Source: a virus
IMG/VR virus record: IMGVR_UViG_3300005295_000034
Span: 1 to 47,895 of that record
Direction: 5' to 3' (one strand)
Length of the DNA stretch: 47,895 nt
Part shown: in pieces, positions 1 to 8,772 of the stretch
Position numbering within the stretch: position 1 is the stretch's first letter
How the letters are laid out: each line of letters opens with the position of its first letter
Made by a program: the position numbers and the translations under genes
Notes under the pieces: model-generated
What the model saw: only the letters and a program-made list of their open reading frames with translations
Databases searched by the model: none
Told to the model about the DNA's origin: nothing

Positions 1-1185
1 GCCAGCTCCACCACCTCCAGCTCCACCATTATCGGCCGATCCGCCTTTGGTGTTGTCGCTGCCCCCAGTTCCATTGTGCCACTCACCGCCGCTCGCACCA
101 GTACTAGTTCCAGTCCCCCCAATAGACGCTAGGCCACCTCCACCTCCTCCACCGCCACGTGTTCCGCTCAAGCCACCGCCTCCGCCAGCATAAGCCGTAA
201 ACAGCGAGCCCAATGTTGTATTGTTTCCAGCTGATCCTGAACCTGTCGTGCCAGTTGTATGACCTGCGGGTGCTGCGCCGACAGTGACAGACTCGGTTGC
301 GCCAAACGAGGTGAGTGGAATTTGCACACGTTTGTAACCGCCACCACCCCCACCTCCACCACCATTGCCCGCTCCTCCGCGCGACCCAGCGCCACCGCTC
401 CCCCAACCCTCAACATCCGCCCATTGCCCGACACCAGGCTTTGTCACAGTGCCGTTGCTTGTGAACACCTTGCGCATAGGCGATAGTAGCAAGCTGCGTA
501 GGTTCGAGCCATTGCACTGCACCAATATCGCGCCGCCGGGGTAGAGGACCCAGCTTGTCAGACCATCAATCTGCTCCGAACTATTAGGATCTAGCGTTAT
601 ATCGCCAGTACCCAAATTCTGCACGTAGCAAAACCAGTCAGCGCCAAGTGTAGCAACTGCGTCGAAAGATAGCGTCCCAGTCCCGAACGCCATAATAGCC
701 TTGCCGCGATCCCCGGCGACGGCGGTGTATCCAGATGTGATGTCAGCAATGAAATTACGGCCAACAGCCATAACATCGAGGAACGTTAAGTCCTGCGGAG
801 CTCCTGTTCCTGCACCAAAGGCACGCCCCTTCACCCGCGCGGCGGCCATATCCGCCAGCATAGCATTAGTGACGAAACCATTTGGAATAACTGGGTCGAG
901 TGCCGCTCCAGTTCTTGAAAATAAAATCCACTGCCCATCTTCGTACCCCCAATAGCCTGGGTCGCCATCGGGGTTGACCGCTGGATCAGGATTCCAGTCA
1001 GTTCCATCCGCGCGGACAATCATCCCATTGCGAGGCTTGGGAGGCTCAGCGTGTTGCACGTCGATATAGAATGCATCGCGGCCGAAGTTGAGTTCTTCCT
1101 CCGTCCGTTTGAGCTGTTTCCAGACCCAATCGGTTAGAGATTCTAAGTCAGTGAATGTTTTCGGTAGTTCGTATTCTAATGTCAT
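1..1185 (-). CDS. Glycine-rich tail protein (3' end off the left edge)
   Basis: The reading frame is open from ATG at 1185 to base 1, giving 395 codons without a stop. The N-terminal 85 residues contain a phage tail-type segment (PKPRNGMIVRADG, then WNPDP) found at the start of many tail appendage proteins. A middle region looks like beta structure, and the last 130 visible residues are dominated by glycine runs (residues about 265-395). Such glycine-rich C-terminal domains form collagen-like or polyglycine-II adhesin tips on phage tails, so a receptor-binding or distal tail role is inferred. Its ATG overlaps the stop of the upstream tail hub gene (ATGA), so the two are translationally coupled. 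A matching glycine-rich C-terminus lies at the right edge of the window and is probably the same gene. Confidence 0.8.
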   Translation of the reverse strand, partial: MTLEYELPKTFTDLESLTDWVWKQLKRTEEELNFGRDAFYIDVQHAEPPKPRNGMIVRADGTDWNPDPAVNPDGDPGYWGYEDGQWILFSRTGAALDPVIPNGFVTNAMLADMAAARVKGRAFGAGTGAPQDLTFLDVMAVGRNFIADITSGYTAVAGDRGKAIMAFGTGTLSFDAVATLGADWFCYVQNLGTGDITLDPNSSEQIDGLTSWVLYPGGAILVQCNGSNLRSLLLSPMRKVFTSNGTVTKPGVGQWADVEGWGSGGAGSRGGAGNGGGGGGGGGYKRVQIPLTSFGATESVTVGAAPAGHTTGTTGSGSAGNNTTLGSLFTAYAGGGGGLSGTRGGGGGGGGLASIGGTGTSTGASGGEWHNGTGGSDNTKGGSADNGGAGGGGAG

Positions 1186-2786
1186 AGTTCGGACAGTACT
1201 GTTACTTCAACGCCATAACCCTCGAGTTCCCAAGGGGTGTCGGCGGTGGAAGAGAACCGAATTGCGTTGTATACCGTATTCATCGGCGCGCCATCGCCAG
1301 CGGGATCGCAATAGCGCACGCCTGCAGATGGGTCGAACACAACTCCGTCTTGCCAAACAACGTCGTCTTCATCCGGAGTTTCAGACCCGCCAAGTTGGAC
1401 GAGAACCGGCCCGCCTTTGATCTGCGGCCACACGCGGGTGATCATTTTCCGCGCGTTGTAGTCTACCATTGGCTGCCCCTCGCGATCAACGCCAACAACT
1501 GCGAGGCCGATGCGTTCAAGGACACAATTGAATGACGTTCCGTTGAAATTGTCAGCGCTTTCGAGCTGTAGGAGGAGAGTATTCGTCTCATCCGTCACGA
1601 CAACTTTCCGGCGGCTGGCATCCTGCCATTTGTTCGAAGCTTGGTCGGTCCAACTTCCCGTAACTGTCGCCCAGGTTTCAGAAGCCGAACTTTCCACCGG
1701 CCCAATCGCCGCGCTGGTGCCGATGAAGTCGCGGAATGTTATGGTGTTTTCCTTATAGTTCCAAATGCAGGCCATATTTGGGTCGAGACTGCCATTCGCC
1801 GGGTAGCAAAACCACGCCTCGTCCTGCGCGCGGTTGTCGAGAACGAAGGCGTTTTGAAACCCAATCGGATCGATGTCAGACACGAGGAATTTTCTGTTTG
1901 TATCTTCGATAACGGAGAGGAAATCCTGCCCGTCGAAGACTCCTAGGTCCTCGCCGGTCATGACAAATCCAGCTTCCAGCTTGCTCTTCGCCATATTGAT
2001 GGCAATTGCGCAGCGGGAAGTTAGCAGACCGGCACTCCGAACTGCGGGTTTGATGGACATGATTTGCTGTCCACCAATATAGCGCATGATCCAGGTTGAT
2101 TCATTTTTGAAAATGCAGAAAAAGTCGCGAAGAGCTAGACCTTCTACAATCTGGCCGGAATTATCCGTCAAATCGCGATGATCTGCGTCGAATGTTGGGT
2201 CGGTGACATCCCATGACGCTGGCAATTCCCCGGCTGCAGCGCCGTCGGACCACATAACTCTATGCGGATGCTCGCCGGTGGCGTCGCTGATGAAAAGCGC
2301 AACGAGATAGTCGCCAAAGGAGCGGATAATACGCGCGGTTGTGTTTGCCGGCCAAGCTGGGAGGTCTTCTAAATCGTCAGTAAGCACCGGCGTCGGCCAG
2401 TACTGCGGTACATCACCTCCGTGATTGAGAATCGGAATGCCGTGGAAGAGATCGCCATTCCATTTGCGGTAGTCAGTTACAGTGTAATCACCTGCTTGCG
2501 AGATATCTGCGTGTGCGCCTGAATTGAAGGCGTAGACCTTCGACCCCATGCCGATCGCACTGGCGTAAATCCAGAAAATGTCGCCAGCGTTGTCGACGAC
2601 CATTACAAATCCCGGAGGGACACTAGGCGTACCCATGACAGATGAATGTCCGCCAATCTTCTGCGCGCGCTTGTCGACAAAGCGGACATTACGCGCGCGG
2701 GTCCACGCCTCGGGCGGAAGGCGGTGGGAAGGGGTCTCTTGCATAACCCCTTTCGACCCAATGGATTGGATTGGCACGAACGTCAT
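1182..2786 (-). CDS. Tail hub / tail tubular protein B-like (phage stabilisation type)
   Basis: The product has 534 residues. Its N-terminus carries the signature of podovirus tail-tube/stabilisation proteins: a proline-rich lead, then an ARNVRFVDKRAQKIGG segment at about residues 32-47. The rest is a long run of short beta-strand-like segments with repeated Trp/Tyr (for example DYLVALF and RDFFCIFKNESTWIMRY), consistent with the beta-propeller tail nozzle or hub of T7 gp12/P22 gp10-like proteins. That family plugs the end of the short tail tube. The start follows the upstream stop directly (TAA then ATG) and the stop overlaps the glycine-rich gene. The tail assignment is fairly firm; the exact family name is inferred. 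Confidence 0.75.
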   Translation of the reverse strand: MTFVPIQSIGSKGVMQETPSHRLPPEAWTRARNVRFVDKRAQKIGGHSSVMGTPSVPPGFVMVVDNAGDIFWIYASAIGMGSKVYAFNSGAHADISQAGDYTVTDYRKWNGDLFHGIPILNHGGDVPQYWPTPVLTDDLEDLPAWPANTTARIIRSFGDYLVALFISDATGEHPHRVMWSDGAAAGELPASWDVTDPTFDADHRDLTDNSGQIVEGLALRDFFCIFKNESTWIMRYIGGQQIMSIKPAVRSAGLLTSRCAIAINMAKSKLEAGFVMTGEDLGVFDGQDFLSVIEDTNRKFLVSDIDPIGFQNAFVLDNRAQDEAWFCYPANGSLDPNMACIWNYKENTITFRDFIGTSAAIGPVESSASETWATVTGSWTDQASNKWQDASRRKVVVTDETNTLLLQLESADNFNGTSFNCVLERIGLAVVGVDREGQPMVDYNARKMITRVWPQIKGGPVLVQLGGSETPDEDDVVWQDGVVFDPSAGVRYCDPAGDGAPMNTVYNAIRFSSTADTPWELEGYGVEVTVLSEL

Positions 2787-3482
2787 TTATGCTGCCTCGC
2801 AGAGGAGCGTGAAGCTCATTAAAACGTTGTTGCCGAAATCAGCCATGTCGACAACTACGGCTTCAGCGGCGTCGGTTGGGAAGAATGTTTTCCACTTGAC
2901 GTAATTATTAGTGATGCCTTCAGTTGTAAGTGTTACTTCCATGTCTTCAGCTGGCGTATAAGAGCGGGAAGTAACAGCAGATGAACCGGAATATAGTGCG
3001 ACGTGGAGATTTGCTTTAATGCCTGTCCCTCCTTGCGTCTGCGACGAGGGATTGTTGGTAGTAATTTCCGAGTCAGAGTCGACTAATGTGACAGTTCCAA
3101 TTGGAATATTCGGACGGAACTGGATGATGATAGCTGCTTCACCTTCAGTGCCGCCAGAAGAAGATACGTTTATGCCTGATCCATCTTCTGTCCCGTCTGC
3201 AATTTTACGCGCGGCAACAATGCGGTAGCCTGCCGAACCTCCAGGAGTAGCAGAGTCAGTAAGTAAGCTGCTGTAATTACTTGGCGTTGACATGGACGGC
3301 GGGTCGCCGCCGGTATCCATCGCAAGGCCAATGTATATCAGAAGATCGCCTGACTCAATGCCGCTTCCTGGATGGTTAATATTCCCGCTGCTAACCACAG
3401 AGCTATGGTTGACGTAAGTCAGCCGAACTGGCGGGCGCTCAATCCCGTAAAATCCAGGGTCCATACCAGGAATGACGCCCAT
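2787..3482 (-). CDS. Putative minor tail/appendage protein
   Basis: A 231-residue protein rich in Ser, Thr, Gly and short hydrophobic strands (LLIYIGLAM, AAIIIQFRP, LHVALYSG), with no signal peptide and no membrane segment. The composition fits an all-beta virion protein such as a tail knob or fibre subunit. Its ATG shares a base with the stop of the upstream fibre gene (TGATG), and it ends one base before the tail hub ATG, so it is coupled into the tail module. I do not recognise the family; the virion role is inferred from position and composition. Confidence 0.6.
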   Translation of the reverse strand: MGVIPGMDPGFYGIERPPVRLTYVNHSSVVSSGNINHPGSGIESGDLLIYIGLAMDTGGDPPSMSTPSNYSSLLTDSATPGGSAGYRIVAARKIADGTEDGSGINVSSSGGTEGEAAIIIQFRPNIPIGTVTLVDSDSEITTNNPSSQTQGGTGIKANLHVALYSGSSAVTSRSYTPAEDMEVTLTTEGITNNYVKWKTFFPTDAAEAVVVDMADFGNNVLMSFTLLCEAA

Positions 3483-4360
3483 CAGAGCACCCGTTTAGCA
3501 GACACAGAGAAGTGGTCGGTATCGATGCATTTGATGATGAATTCGTACCACTTTGTGCTAGTGATGTCAATTACCGTCGGCAGCTCGCCTTTGAAATGTG
3601 TGCCGAAAGTGATCGTCCGGCCGGTTGAGTTATTTCCTTTCACAAGAATTGCATGATGGTCGCCGATAATTTCATTCGTTGGATTTGCAAAAGCTGCATT
3701 CTCGTCGATTGTAACCACGCCATTGATGAAGGTCTTCCAGTCAATCGCGATCGACCCGCCGCTTTCGGAAAGCGCGACATATGATGCAGCAGTGCTTCTA
3801 TCTTGTGCCATAATCGCTTTGGCACCAGTTGCAGCCTGGAAGATTTCGGTATCTGTCGCCTGTTCGACAGTTCCCTCCGTCGACTCTGACGCCGTTGGCA
3901 CAACCTGCGCAACCAGCGCCGTACCAGCCGCGCGTTGGAACATAATCATGCGCCAGTTGCCGGAGCCGAGGGAAATGAACAGTGCGTGGTCGCCAGCAGC
4001 GGTTACGATATCGTCGCCGGAGAGAAGGATGAAGGATGAGCCATTATAGTTAAGCGTGAGGATGCCGGCGAAGCGAACCCACCGGAGGAAACCCGCCGGC
4101 TCAGTTGCGAAACCGTCGATTTGAGTCGTGCCGGTGATGTTGATATAGTTTGACGCAGGTGTGGAGAGATCGGGGGTGGTTGCCGACGCAAGATCGACAG
4201 GTGCTTGCTCAAGATAAATCGCGCGCGAGAGTGAAGGGAAGGTCGCCTTCGTTACGGTTTTAAGCAACCGCAAATGGTCGTCGCCCTGCGAGACGTTATC
4301 GCCCGCAACAGGGTTTGTGACGACTAGGTCATCAATAAATGATGCTGCTTCGAGGCCCAT
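3482..4360 (-). CDS. Tail fibre protein
   Basis: A 292-residue protein. Residues about 8-45 (SFIDDLVVTNPVAGDNVSQ, then GDDHLRLLKTVTKATFP) match the N-terminal adaptor segment common to many podovirus and siphovirus tail fibres, which attaches the fibre to the tail. The rest is Ser/Thr/Gly-rich beta sequence. It sits between the head-tail adaptor and another tail-type protein. The start follows the adaptor stop after a single base, with a GGAG about 11 bases upstream. At this length it is a short fibre; no depolymerase or peptidase domain is visible. Confidence 0.75.
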   Translation of the reverse strand: MGLEAASFIDDLVVTNPVAGDNVSQGDDHLRLLKTVTKATFPSLSRAIYLEQAPVDLASATTPDLSTPASNYINITGTTQIDGFATEPAGFLRWVRFAGILTLNYNGSSFILLSGDDIVTAAGDHALFISLGSGNWRMIMFQRAAGTALVAQVVPTASESTEGTVEQATDTEIFQAATGAKAIMAQDRSTAASYVALSESGGSIAIDWKTFINGVVTIDENAAFANPTNEIIGDHHAILVKGNNSTGRTITFGTHFKGELPTVIDITSTKWYEFIIKCIDTDHFSVSAKRVL

Positions 4361-4361
4361 A

Positions 4362-5012
4362 TCACGACGTCTCCCCCATGGCGTAACGCCGGTTGTCAGT
4401 TAAGAGGTCCATTGAGTATTGCTCAAGAGCACTCTTTGCCTCGTTGAAAATTGCGCCGAACATGTCACGCTGCTTTGCGTCATTCGCCCCGCAGACAAAC
4501 AGCCCAACGCGTCCGATGAGACAGGACGGTGCGTGCTCCGCCCACAAGTTCTCCTCAGAATCGTCGGTCATTACCGTATCGTGTGCGTAGTAACGCATTT
4601 TAACGGTATATGCCACATCGGCCTTCGGGAAAATGCGGAACTTCCTGCCAGCGGATGCGTATGCCGACGGGAAGGTGCTGTCCTCATTCCCATACAGGCT
4701 GCGCAGATCGTCTTCGTCCGCCTTGCAAAGTGCGATTTCTTCCGCTTCGTCATTCACCAGCGTGATTGCGTCTTCCTCAATCTCCGCGATGAAGTCCTGC
4801 GGCCGGTCGAAAGTCTCCCCATCGACCGTCAAAACTCCAACCGTGCGATCGTCCGTCTGCAAAAACCACGGGCGGATGATCCATTTGACTTCCTTCTCCA
4901 GCGCGCGTTGCTGGATGCCGATCTGAGTGTTGATGACTGCGGTAAGGTCGGTCCTATGCCCCATCAACATTTGGATCTGTGTTCTGATTTCGCCCCTAGT
5001 CACTCTCTTCAT
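4362..5012 (-). CDS. Head-tail adaptor (tail tubular protein A-like)
   Basis: A 216-residue protein. The centre shows the pattern of podovirus adaptor proteins: FPSAYASAGRKFRIFP followed by YTVKMRYYAHDT, then a DDSEENLWAEHAPSCLIGRV helix start. The helical N-terminus (IQMLMGHRTDLTAVINTQI) and C-terminus also fit. The family forms a dodecameric ring between portal and tail nozzle. The first 17 bases overlap the upstream 106-residue gene, and the ribosome-binding site is weak, so translation probably depends on coupling. It lies downstream of the terminator at 5332-5364, in the lower-expression tail segment. Confidence 0.75.
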   Translation of the reverse strand: MKRVTRGEIRTQIQMLMGHRTDLTAVINTQIGIQQRALEKEVKWIIRPWFLQTDDRTVGVLTVDGETFDRPQDFIAEIEEDAITLVNDEAEEIALCKADEDDLRSLYGNEDSTFPSAYASAGRKFRIFPKADVAYTVKMRYYAHDTVMTDDSEENLWAEHAPSCLIGRVGLFVCGANDAKQRDMFGAIFNEAKSALEQYSMDLLTDNRRYAMGETS

Positions 5013-5316
5013 CCATTAAGTGAGCGTTGAGGAGTTCGATGTCCGGATCGCCTTTATCCAGACGAAGCTTAACCCGGCCGGGGAGTTCCTTTTTGGGACG
5101 CTTCCAATTGGACGGCCCTTTTCCGTTCGTCCTCGGCGGGTCGACGGAATAATCCGGAACCATCCTTGGCGCCTCTACCTCCACGATCTCTCCGGAAATC
5201 TGAAACTTCGATCGCGTACCGACGGAGATTTTCTTGAGTATCGCTTTGTCGCTAACTTCCAGACGCATGTGGCGATCGCCATTATCGTCCGGGCCATCTG
5301 CATAATCATAGCACAT
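4996..5316 (-). CDS. Small protein of the head-tail module, unknown
   Basis: A 106-residue hydrophilic protein with a predicted beta-rich first half (MRLEVSDKAILKKISVGTRS) and a Lys/Arg/Pro-rich middle (GPSNWKRPKKELPGR). It has no membrane segment or recognisable motif. A good GGGAG Shine-Dalgarno lies 7-8 bases before the ATG and only about 15 bases after the terminator T-run, so it is the first gene read after that terminator. It sits between the head protein and the adaptor, a place often held by a small connector or head-completion protein, but that role is only an inference. Confidence 0.6.
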   Translation of the reverse strand: MCYDYADGPDDNGDRHMRLEVSDKAILKKISVGTRSKFQISGEIVEVEAPRMVPDYSVDPPRTNGKGPSNWKRPKKELPGRVKLRLDKGDPDIELLNAHLMDEESD

Positions 5317-5331
5317 TGTCGACTCCCAGTT

Positions 5332-5364
5332 AAAAAAAGGGGAGGGCCATGTCCACGCCCTCCC
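5332..5364 (-). terminator. Rho-independent terminator after the capsid genes
   Basis: On the minus strand an 8-bp GC stem (GGGAGGGC paired with GCCCTCCC, arms at 5357-5364 and 5340-5347) is followed directly by seven T residues (plus-strand A-run 5332-5338). It lies between the head protein and the 106-residue gene in the same direction. Partial read-through would lower expression of tail genes relative to capsid genes. Confidence 0.85.
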
Positions 5365-5388
5365 AGTCTACCGCATGAAACCTGGGTG

Positions 5389-6195
5389 TTAGACAGTTGC
5401 AGAGAACATGTCGGCGACGTTGGAACCAGCCGGGACGAGGACCATGCCATGAACGCCCCAAACGTTCGCAGCGATGTCTTCGACCTCGATCATATCACCG
5501 ATCTGACCGCCAGTAGTGGTGCCATTCAGCGTGATCGTATCGTCAGTGCCGGTGCCAGAATACGCCGTCGCTGCGTTGGCGTCGTTATCGAGAGAGACGA
5601 TAACGCCCTTCAGCGTGTGGCTTGCGTCCGGAACCTTGATCAGATGGTTGTTGGTATTAACCGCCGTTACACGGAACCGAATGCGCGCGCCGGAGCCAGT
5701 TGCCGCCGGGAGGGTGACAGTGCTCGCAGCCGCGGTGTGGTCGAGAAGGATGGTCTTGCCGTTGTGCTGCGCTTTGGTCAGCGTCAACGCAGTGCCACCC
5801 ACCGCAACCGCCTGGAAGCCATTGTCCGCAGACGCGCGGATGATTGCGCCGGCCCAGGAAGTCACCGCGCCTTCGCCAGTGTTGAACACAAGCGCCAAAT
5901 CGCCACGCGCAACGGTGACGACGGTCTCGGTCTCGCCCGTGTTCTTGACGACGATGGCCTCACCATTGCCATCGGCGTTGTTGTAGATCCAGAAGAACAT
6001 GCCTTTGACGGTTTCATCCGTCGCGAGCGGCAGGCGTAGGTCCTTGTCCGCACCATTTGGATCCATGATGAGGAGGGAAGGCGACAACTCCGTCAGTTGG
6101 TAGTTGTCAGTGATGGGCCCGACGAACGGCATATGCCGTTGGGCGGTCTTGAAGAGCGGGTTAATCAGCTCGGGGTATTCGAGAAGTGAACGCAT
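5389..6195 (-). CDS. Head structural protein (possible decoration/minor capsid)
   Basis: The product has 268 residues when started at the ATG at 6195, which has a strong GGAGG eight bases upstream; a longer frame adds an out-of-character Arg-rich leader. The sequence is Gly/Ala/Thr-rich beta (GEAIVVKNTGETETVVTV, KTILLDHTAAASTVTLP) with no catalytic motif. It follows the major capsid gene immediately and precedes the strong terminator, so it is probably made in high amount. A decoration or head-stabilising role is inferred; I do not recognise a named family. Confidence 0.65.
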   Translation of the reverse strand: MRSLLEYPELINPLFKTAQRHMPFVGPITDNYQLTELSPSLLIMDPNGADKDLRLPLATDETVKGMFFWIYNNADGNGEAIVVKNTGETETVVTVARGDLALVFNTGEGAVTSWAGAIIRASADNGFQAVAVGGTALTLTKAQHNGKTILLDHTAAASTVTLPAATGSGARIRFRVTAVNTNNHLIKVPDASHTLKGVIVSLDNDANAATAYSGTGTDDTITLNGTTTGGQIGDMIEVEDIAANVWGVHGMVLVPAGSNVADMFSATV

Positions 6196-6209
6196 TTCGC
6201 GTGGCCTCC

Positions 6210-7442
6210 TTACGAGTCTGCAAGGTTGCCGAGGTACGCACAGGTCAGACCACCGCGGTCGACCATGAGCGAGCACTCGGTCTGGAGGAAGCCACGACGG
6301 ACGTCTTCGGACTCGGTCTGGACGTCATCCTTGACTTTGGTGTCGCGATCCTTCAGGTGGACGTAGCGGATCGAGTCGAAGTCCAGGATGAACATCGACC
6401 GCGAGTATTTGTCGTGGACGTTCAGCAGGGGGTGGGTCTTGAGGAAGATCGATCCCTGCGGCGTGATGAAGCGACGGAAGTTCATCCCGTAGACTTCGAA
6501 GACGCCGTCGTACTGAATGTCGGTGTTGCTGTCGGCCTGGATGACCTTATTCAGGCTGTTCAGCGCGAGGTTGCCGCAGAAGGCAATGCGCTCGTCGCCG
6601 GCGCCGGTGTCGTAGTCGAACACGCGGTAGATGGCGTCGAGGAAGGTCGATACAGTGACCGGCGAACCGAAGATCGTCGTGCGGCTGTCGGGGATGAAGG
6701 AGCGCAGGCCGCCCATGTAACGCTTGGGCTTCCCGTTCGAACCAGTCGTTTCATGCCGACGGCCGTAGAGGATTGCCCACTCGATGTCGCGAGAGTGGTC
6801 GAAAGTTTTGCGCTTCTTGTCGTTCGACCAGAGATCGCCAGTGCGATAGGTGGTCTTGTCCGCAGTTTTCGAGAGCTCATAGGTGTTCTTGAAAATCTGC
6901 GTGTAGTTGTAGTATTTGATGGGGTTGCGCGAAACGGCCTGGGGCGCGTCCGTGCCTTCCGCATATGCGGAGCCCATCAGAGTCAGCCACGCGTCGTCGC
7001 TGATGGTCGCCGGGGTGGACCCTGCGGCACCGCGGAGGACGGTGAATGAGGTTGCGGAAGCGACGGAAACGACTTCGAGAAGCTCGTTGTCCATCACGTC
7101 GGACTCGGTCTTCTCCACCTGGAGGAGGTCGCCGGGCTTCAGATGCGTGGCGAGGCCCCAGTTGCGATCGGCGTTTGTGGAATCCGGATCGCTGGAGTCG
7201 ACGTTGATAGTCGTCACGCCGGCGGCATGGGAGCCATTCACCTGGAGACGGACGTTGCCATTCGGCTCATCCCACCAAGCGAATTCCGGATCGGTGACAG
7301 ACTTCTTTTTTGCGCGAGAGGTCAGCGCGAAGATCGGCGCACTGCCCTTAGGGTTGCGAAACAAAATCATTTCGCGGAAGGATTTCGGACGCTCGTCCGT
7401 CCCGACATCCGCTGAGGCCCGAAGGCCGGCTACTGCAGTCAT
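6210..7442 (-). CDS. Major capsid protein (SU10 / DUF5309-like)
   Basis: The product has 410 residues from the ATG at 7442; a TTG a few codons earlier is less likely. A characteristic stretch near the middle reads AYAEGTDAPQAVSRNPIK, followed by YTQIFKNTYELSKTAD, then RDIEWAILYGRRHE. This is the signature of the SU10/DUF5309 HK97-fold major capsid family. The C-terminal part (FILDFDSIRYVHLKDRDTKV, then TECSLMVD) is also typical. The protein assembles the icosahedral shell around the scaffold encoded just upstream. Gene order scaffold-capsid-head protein supports the call. Confidence 0.88.
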   Translation of the reverse strand: MTAVAGLRASADVGTDERPKSFREMILFRNPKGSAPIFALTSRAKKKSVTDPEFAWWDEPNGNVRLQVNGSHAAGVTTINVDSSDPDSTNADRNWGLATHLKPGDLLQVEKTESDVMDNELLEVVSVASATSFTVLRGAAGSTPATISDDAWLTLMGSAYAEGTDAPQAVSRNPIKYYNYTQIFKNTYELSKTADKTTYRTGDLWSNDKKRKTFDHSRDIEWAILYGRRHETTGSNGKPKRYMGGLRSFIPDSRTTIFGSPVTVSTFLDAIYRVFDYDTGAGDERIAFCGNLALNSLNKVIQADSNTDIQYDGVFEVYGMNFRRFITPQGSIFLKTHPLLNVHDKYSRSMFILDFDSIRYVHLKDRDTKVKDDVQTESEDVRRGFLQTECSLMVDRGGLTCAYLGNLADS

Positions 7443-7466
7443 TTTCCAATGCCCCAAAGATTGTGG

Positions 7467-8444
7467 TTAGTCCGGGAGGTCTCCCCCAAAGTTCAGCATG
7501 TTGGCGAGGTCTGTTATAGGATCGACTTTCTGCGCGGGAGTGCCTGGAGCCTTCCGGGCCTGTGGCGCGCCGCCACCAGCTTTTGCCGCTGGTGCGAAGG
7601 CTTGTCGGGAAATCTCCCGCTTGCCCGCAGGCTTTGCACTTCCGTTGCCATTCCCATTCCCGCCGGCAGGCTTTTTCACCGGCGGAGTCACGTTGAGCAT
7701 CACGTAAGCAATCCGCGCGGTTTCATCCATGATCTGTTGCCGAGTGGCGCCAGGGTGGAGTGACCGCACATTGTGCATGATTGTACGCAATCCCATATCG
7801 TGTTGGGTCTTGTCGAAGCCGTAAGTCTGGTAGAAATTCCTCTCCTGCTCTTCACCGCTGTTCGTCACGCCGATAAGACTCTGTACAACAGCCGGGAGGG
7901 TTGTGTGCAAAATCTCGCTAAAGGTCGCGACAGACTTGAGGTAAACTGCTGCACTCTGGCGTTCGAGGACTTGGCGAGTGTCGTCATCGAACTTTTCTGC
8001 GTCTTGTGGGGCGAGGCGGAAAGTGCCTTGGCCAGCGAGGTGATCGACCGCCTTGTCGAAGTTCGCATTTATCACTTCATGAAACGCTGGCTGACGCGGA
8101 GCCGGCGGTTCATTAGCAGTTGCCTGGGGAGTTGAAGCCTGTGGCTGCGGCTGTGGCTGGTTGCCGGCGGCAGGCGCAGGGGGTGTTTGACCTCCCTGAG
8201 CGGCGGCGGGCGCCTTCCCTCCACTTGCCGCAGGTGGCTGCTCTCCTAGCGCCTCCTGCGTTTCAGCATCCCCGGTGCCACTGGTGTCGACAATTTCATT
8301 GTCAGACAGTTCGGACTCATCCGTGACGATGCCACCATCGGAATCAGCAGTCTCGCTTTCGTCCAGCCCCCAATCGAAATCGGAACTGTCGAGGCTATCT
8401 GCTACCGCATTATCCGCTGCGGCTGCGCTATTCTTGTCCGTCAT
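7467..8444 (-). CDS. Capsid scaffolding protein
   Basis: The product has 325 residues from the ATG at 8444. A second ATG two codons upstream sits too close to the GGAG, whereas 8444 has ideal seven-base spacing. The N-terminal third is acidic (many Asp, Glu, Ser), then comes a Pro/Ala/Gln low-complexity linker (residues about 75-125), a predicted helical middle and a basic Gly/Asn/Lys/Pro-rich C-terminus. This layout and the position between portal and capsid genes match scaffolding proteins of P22-like phages, which guide procapsid assembly and then leave. The assignment rests on composition and order. Confidence 0.75.
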   Translation of the reverse strand: MTDKNSAAAADNAVADSLDSSDFDWGLDESETADSDGGIVTDESELSDNEIVDTSGTGDAETQEALGEQPPAASGGKAPAAAQGGQTPPAPAAGNQPQPQPQASTPQATANEPPAPRQPAFHEVINANFDKAVDHLAGQGTFRLAPQDAEKFDDDTRQVLERQSAAVYLKSVATFSEILHTTLPAVVQSLIGVTNSGEEQERNFYQTYGFDKTQHDMGLRTIMHNVRSLHPGATRQQIMDETARIAYVMLNVTPPVKKPAGGNGNGNGSAKPAGKREISRQAFAPAAKAGGGAPQARKAPGTPAQKVDPITDLANMLNFGGDLPD

Positions 8445-8772
8445 AATCATTCTCCTCGTTCAGGCGATGTTGCAGCTCGTCGATGGTCTCTTTATAAGTC
8501 GCGATCAGACCGTTTACGAGTTCCATTTGGTAAAGGCACTCAACGGCCCGTCCCTTCGCATACTCCTGCGCCAGCGCCGCATCGAGGTTTGGCAAAGGTG
8601 CCATAGCAATCCCAGCCATTATGCCATCATAGCGCGCTTTCAAGAGTTTGTCAAGAAAAATCTTTCCGTCTTGCCCCTGTATCTGGGTCAAATCTTTCAA
8701 GATTTTGCGCAGTGAACCGATGTCTTGCGTCAGGTCTTCTGGCCCGACCCAGTCGTCCTGTTTAAAGTCCAA
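8428..8772 (-). CDS. Small helical protein between portal and scaffold
   Basis: About 114 residues, almost entirely helical by composition (KDLTQIQGQDGKIFLDKLLK, then YKETIDELQHRLNEEND). The best Shine-Dalgarno, AGGAGG, lies five bases before a TTG codon at 8772; a GTG two codons upstream overlaps that site and is less suitable. The gene overlaps the end of the portal gene and the start of the scaffold gene, so it is coupled on both sides. A head-assembly role is inferred from position only; the family is not recognised. Confidence 0.6.
   Translation of the reverse strand: MDFKQDDWVGPEDLTQDIGSLRKILKDLTQIQGQDGKIFLDKLLKARYDGIMAGIAMAPLPNLDAALAQEYAKGRAVECLYQMELVNGLIATYKETIDELQHRLNEENDYDGQE

Noticed and set aside
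5020-6039. Long open frame on the plus strand across the adaptor and head genes (and similar ones at 6186-7049, 13817-14581 and 43729-44877)
   Set aside because: These lie opposite well-supported minus-strand genes and have unnatural composition; they come from the base composition of the real genes.
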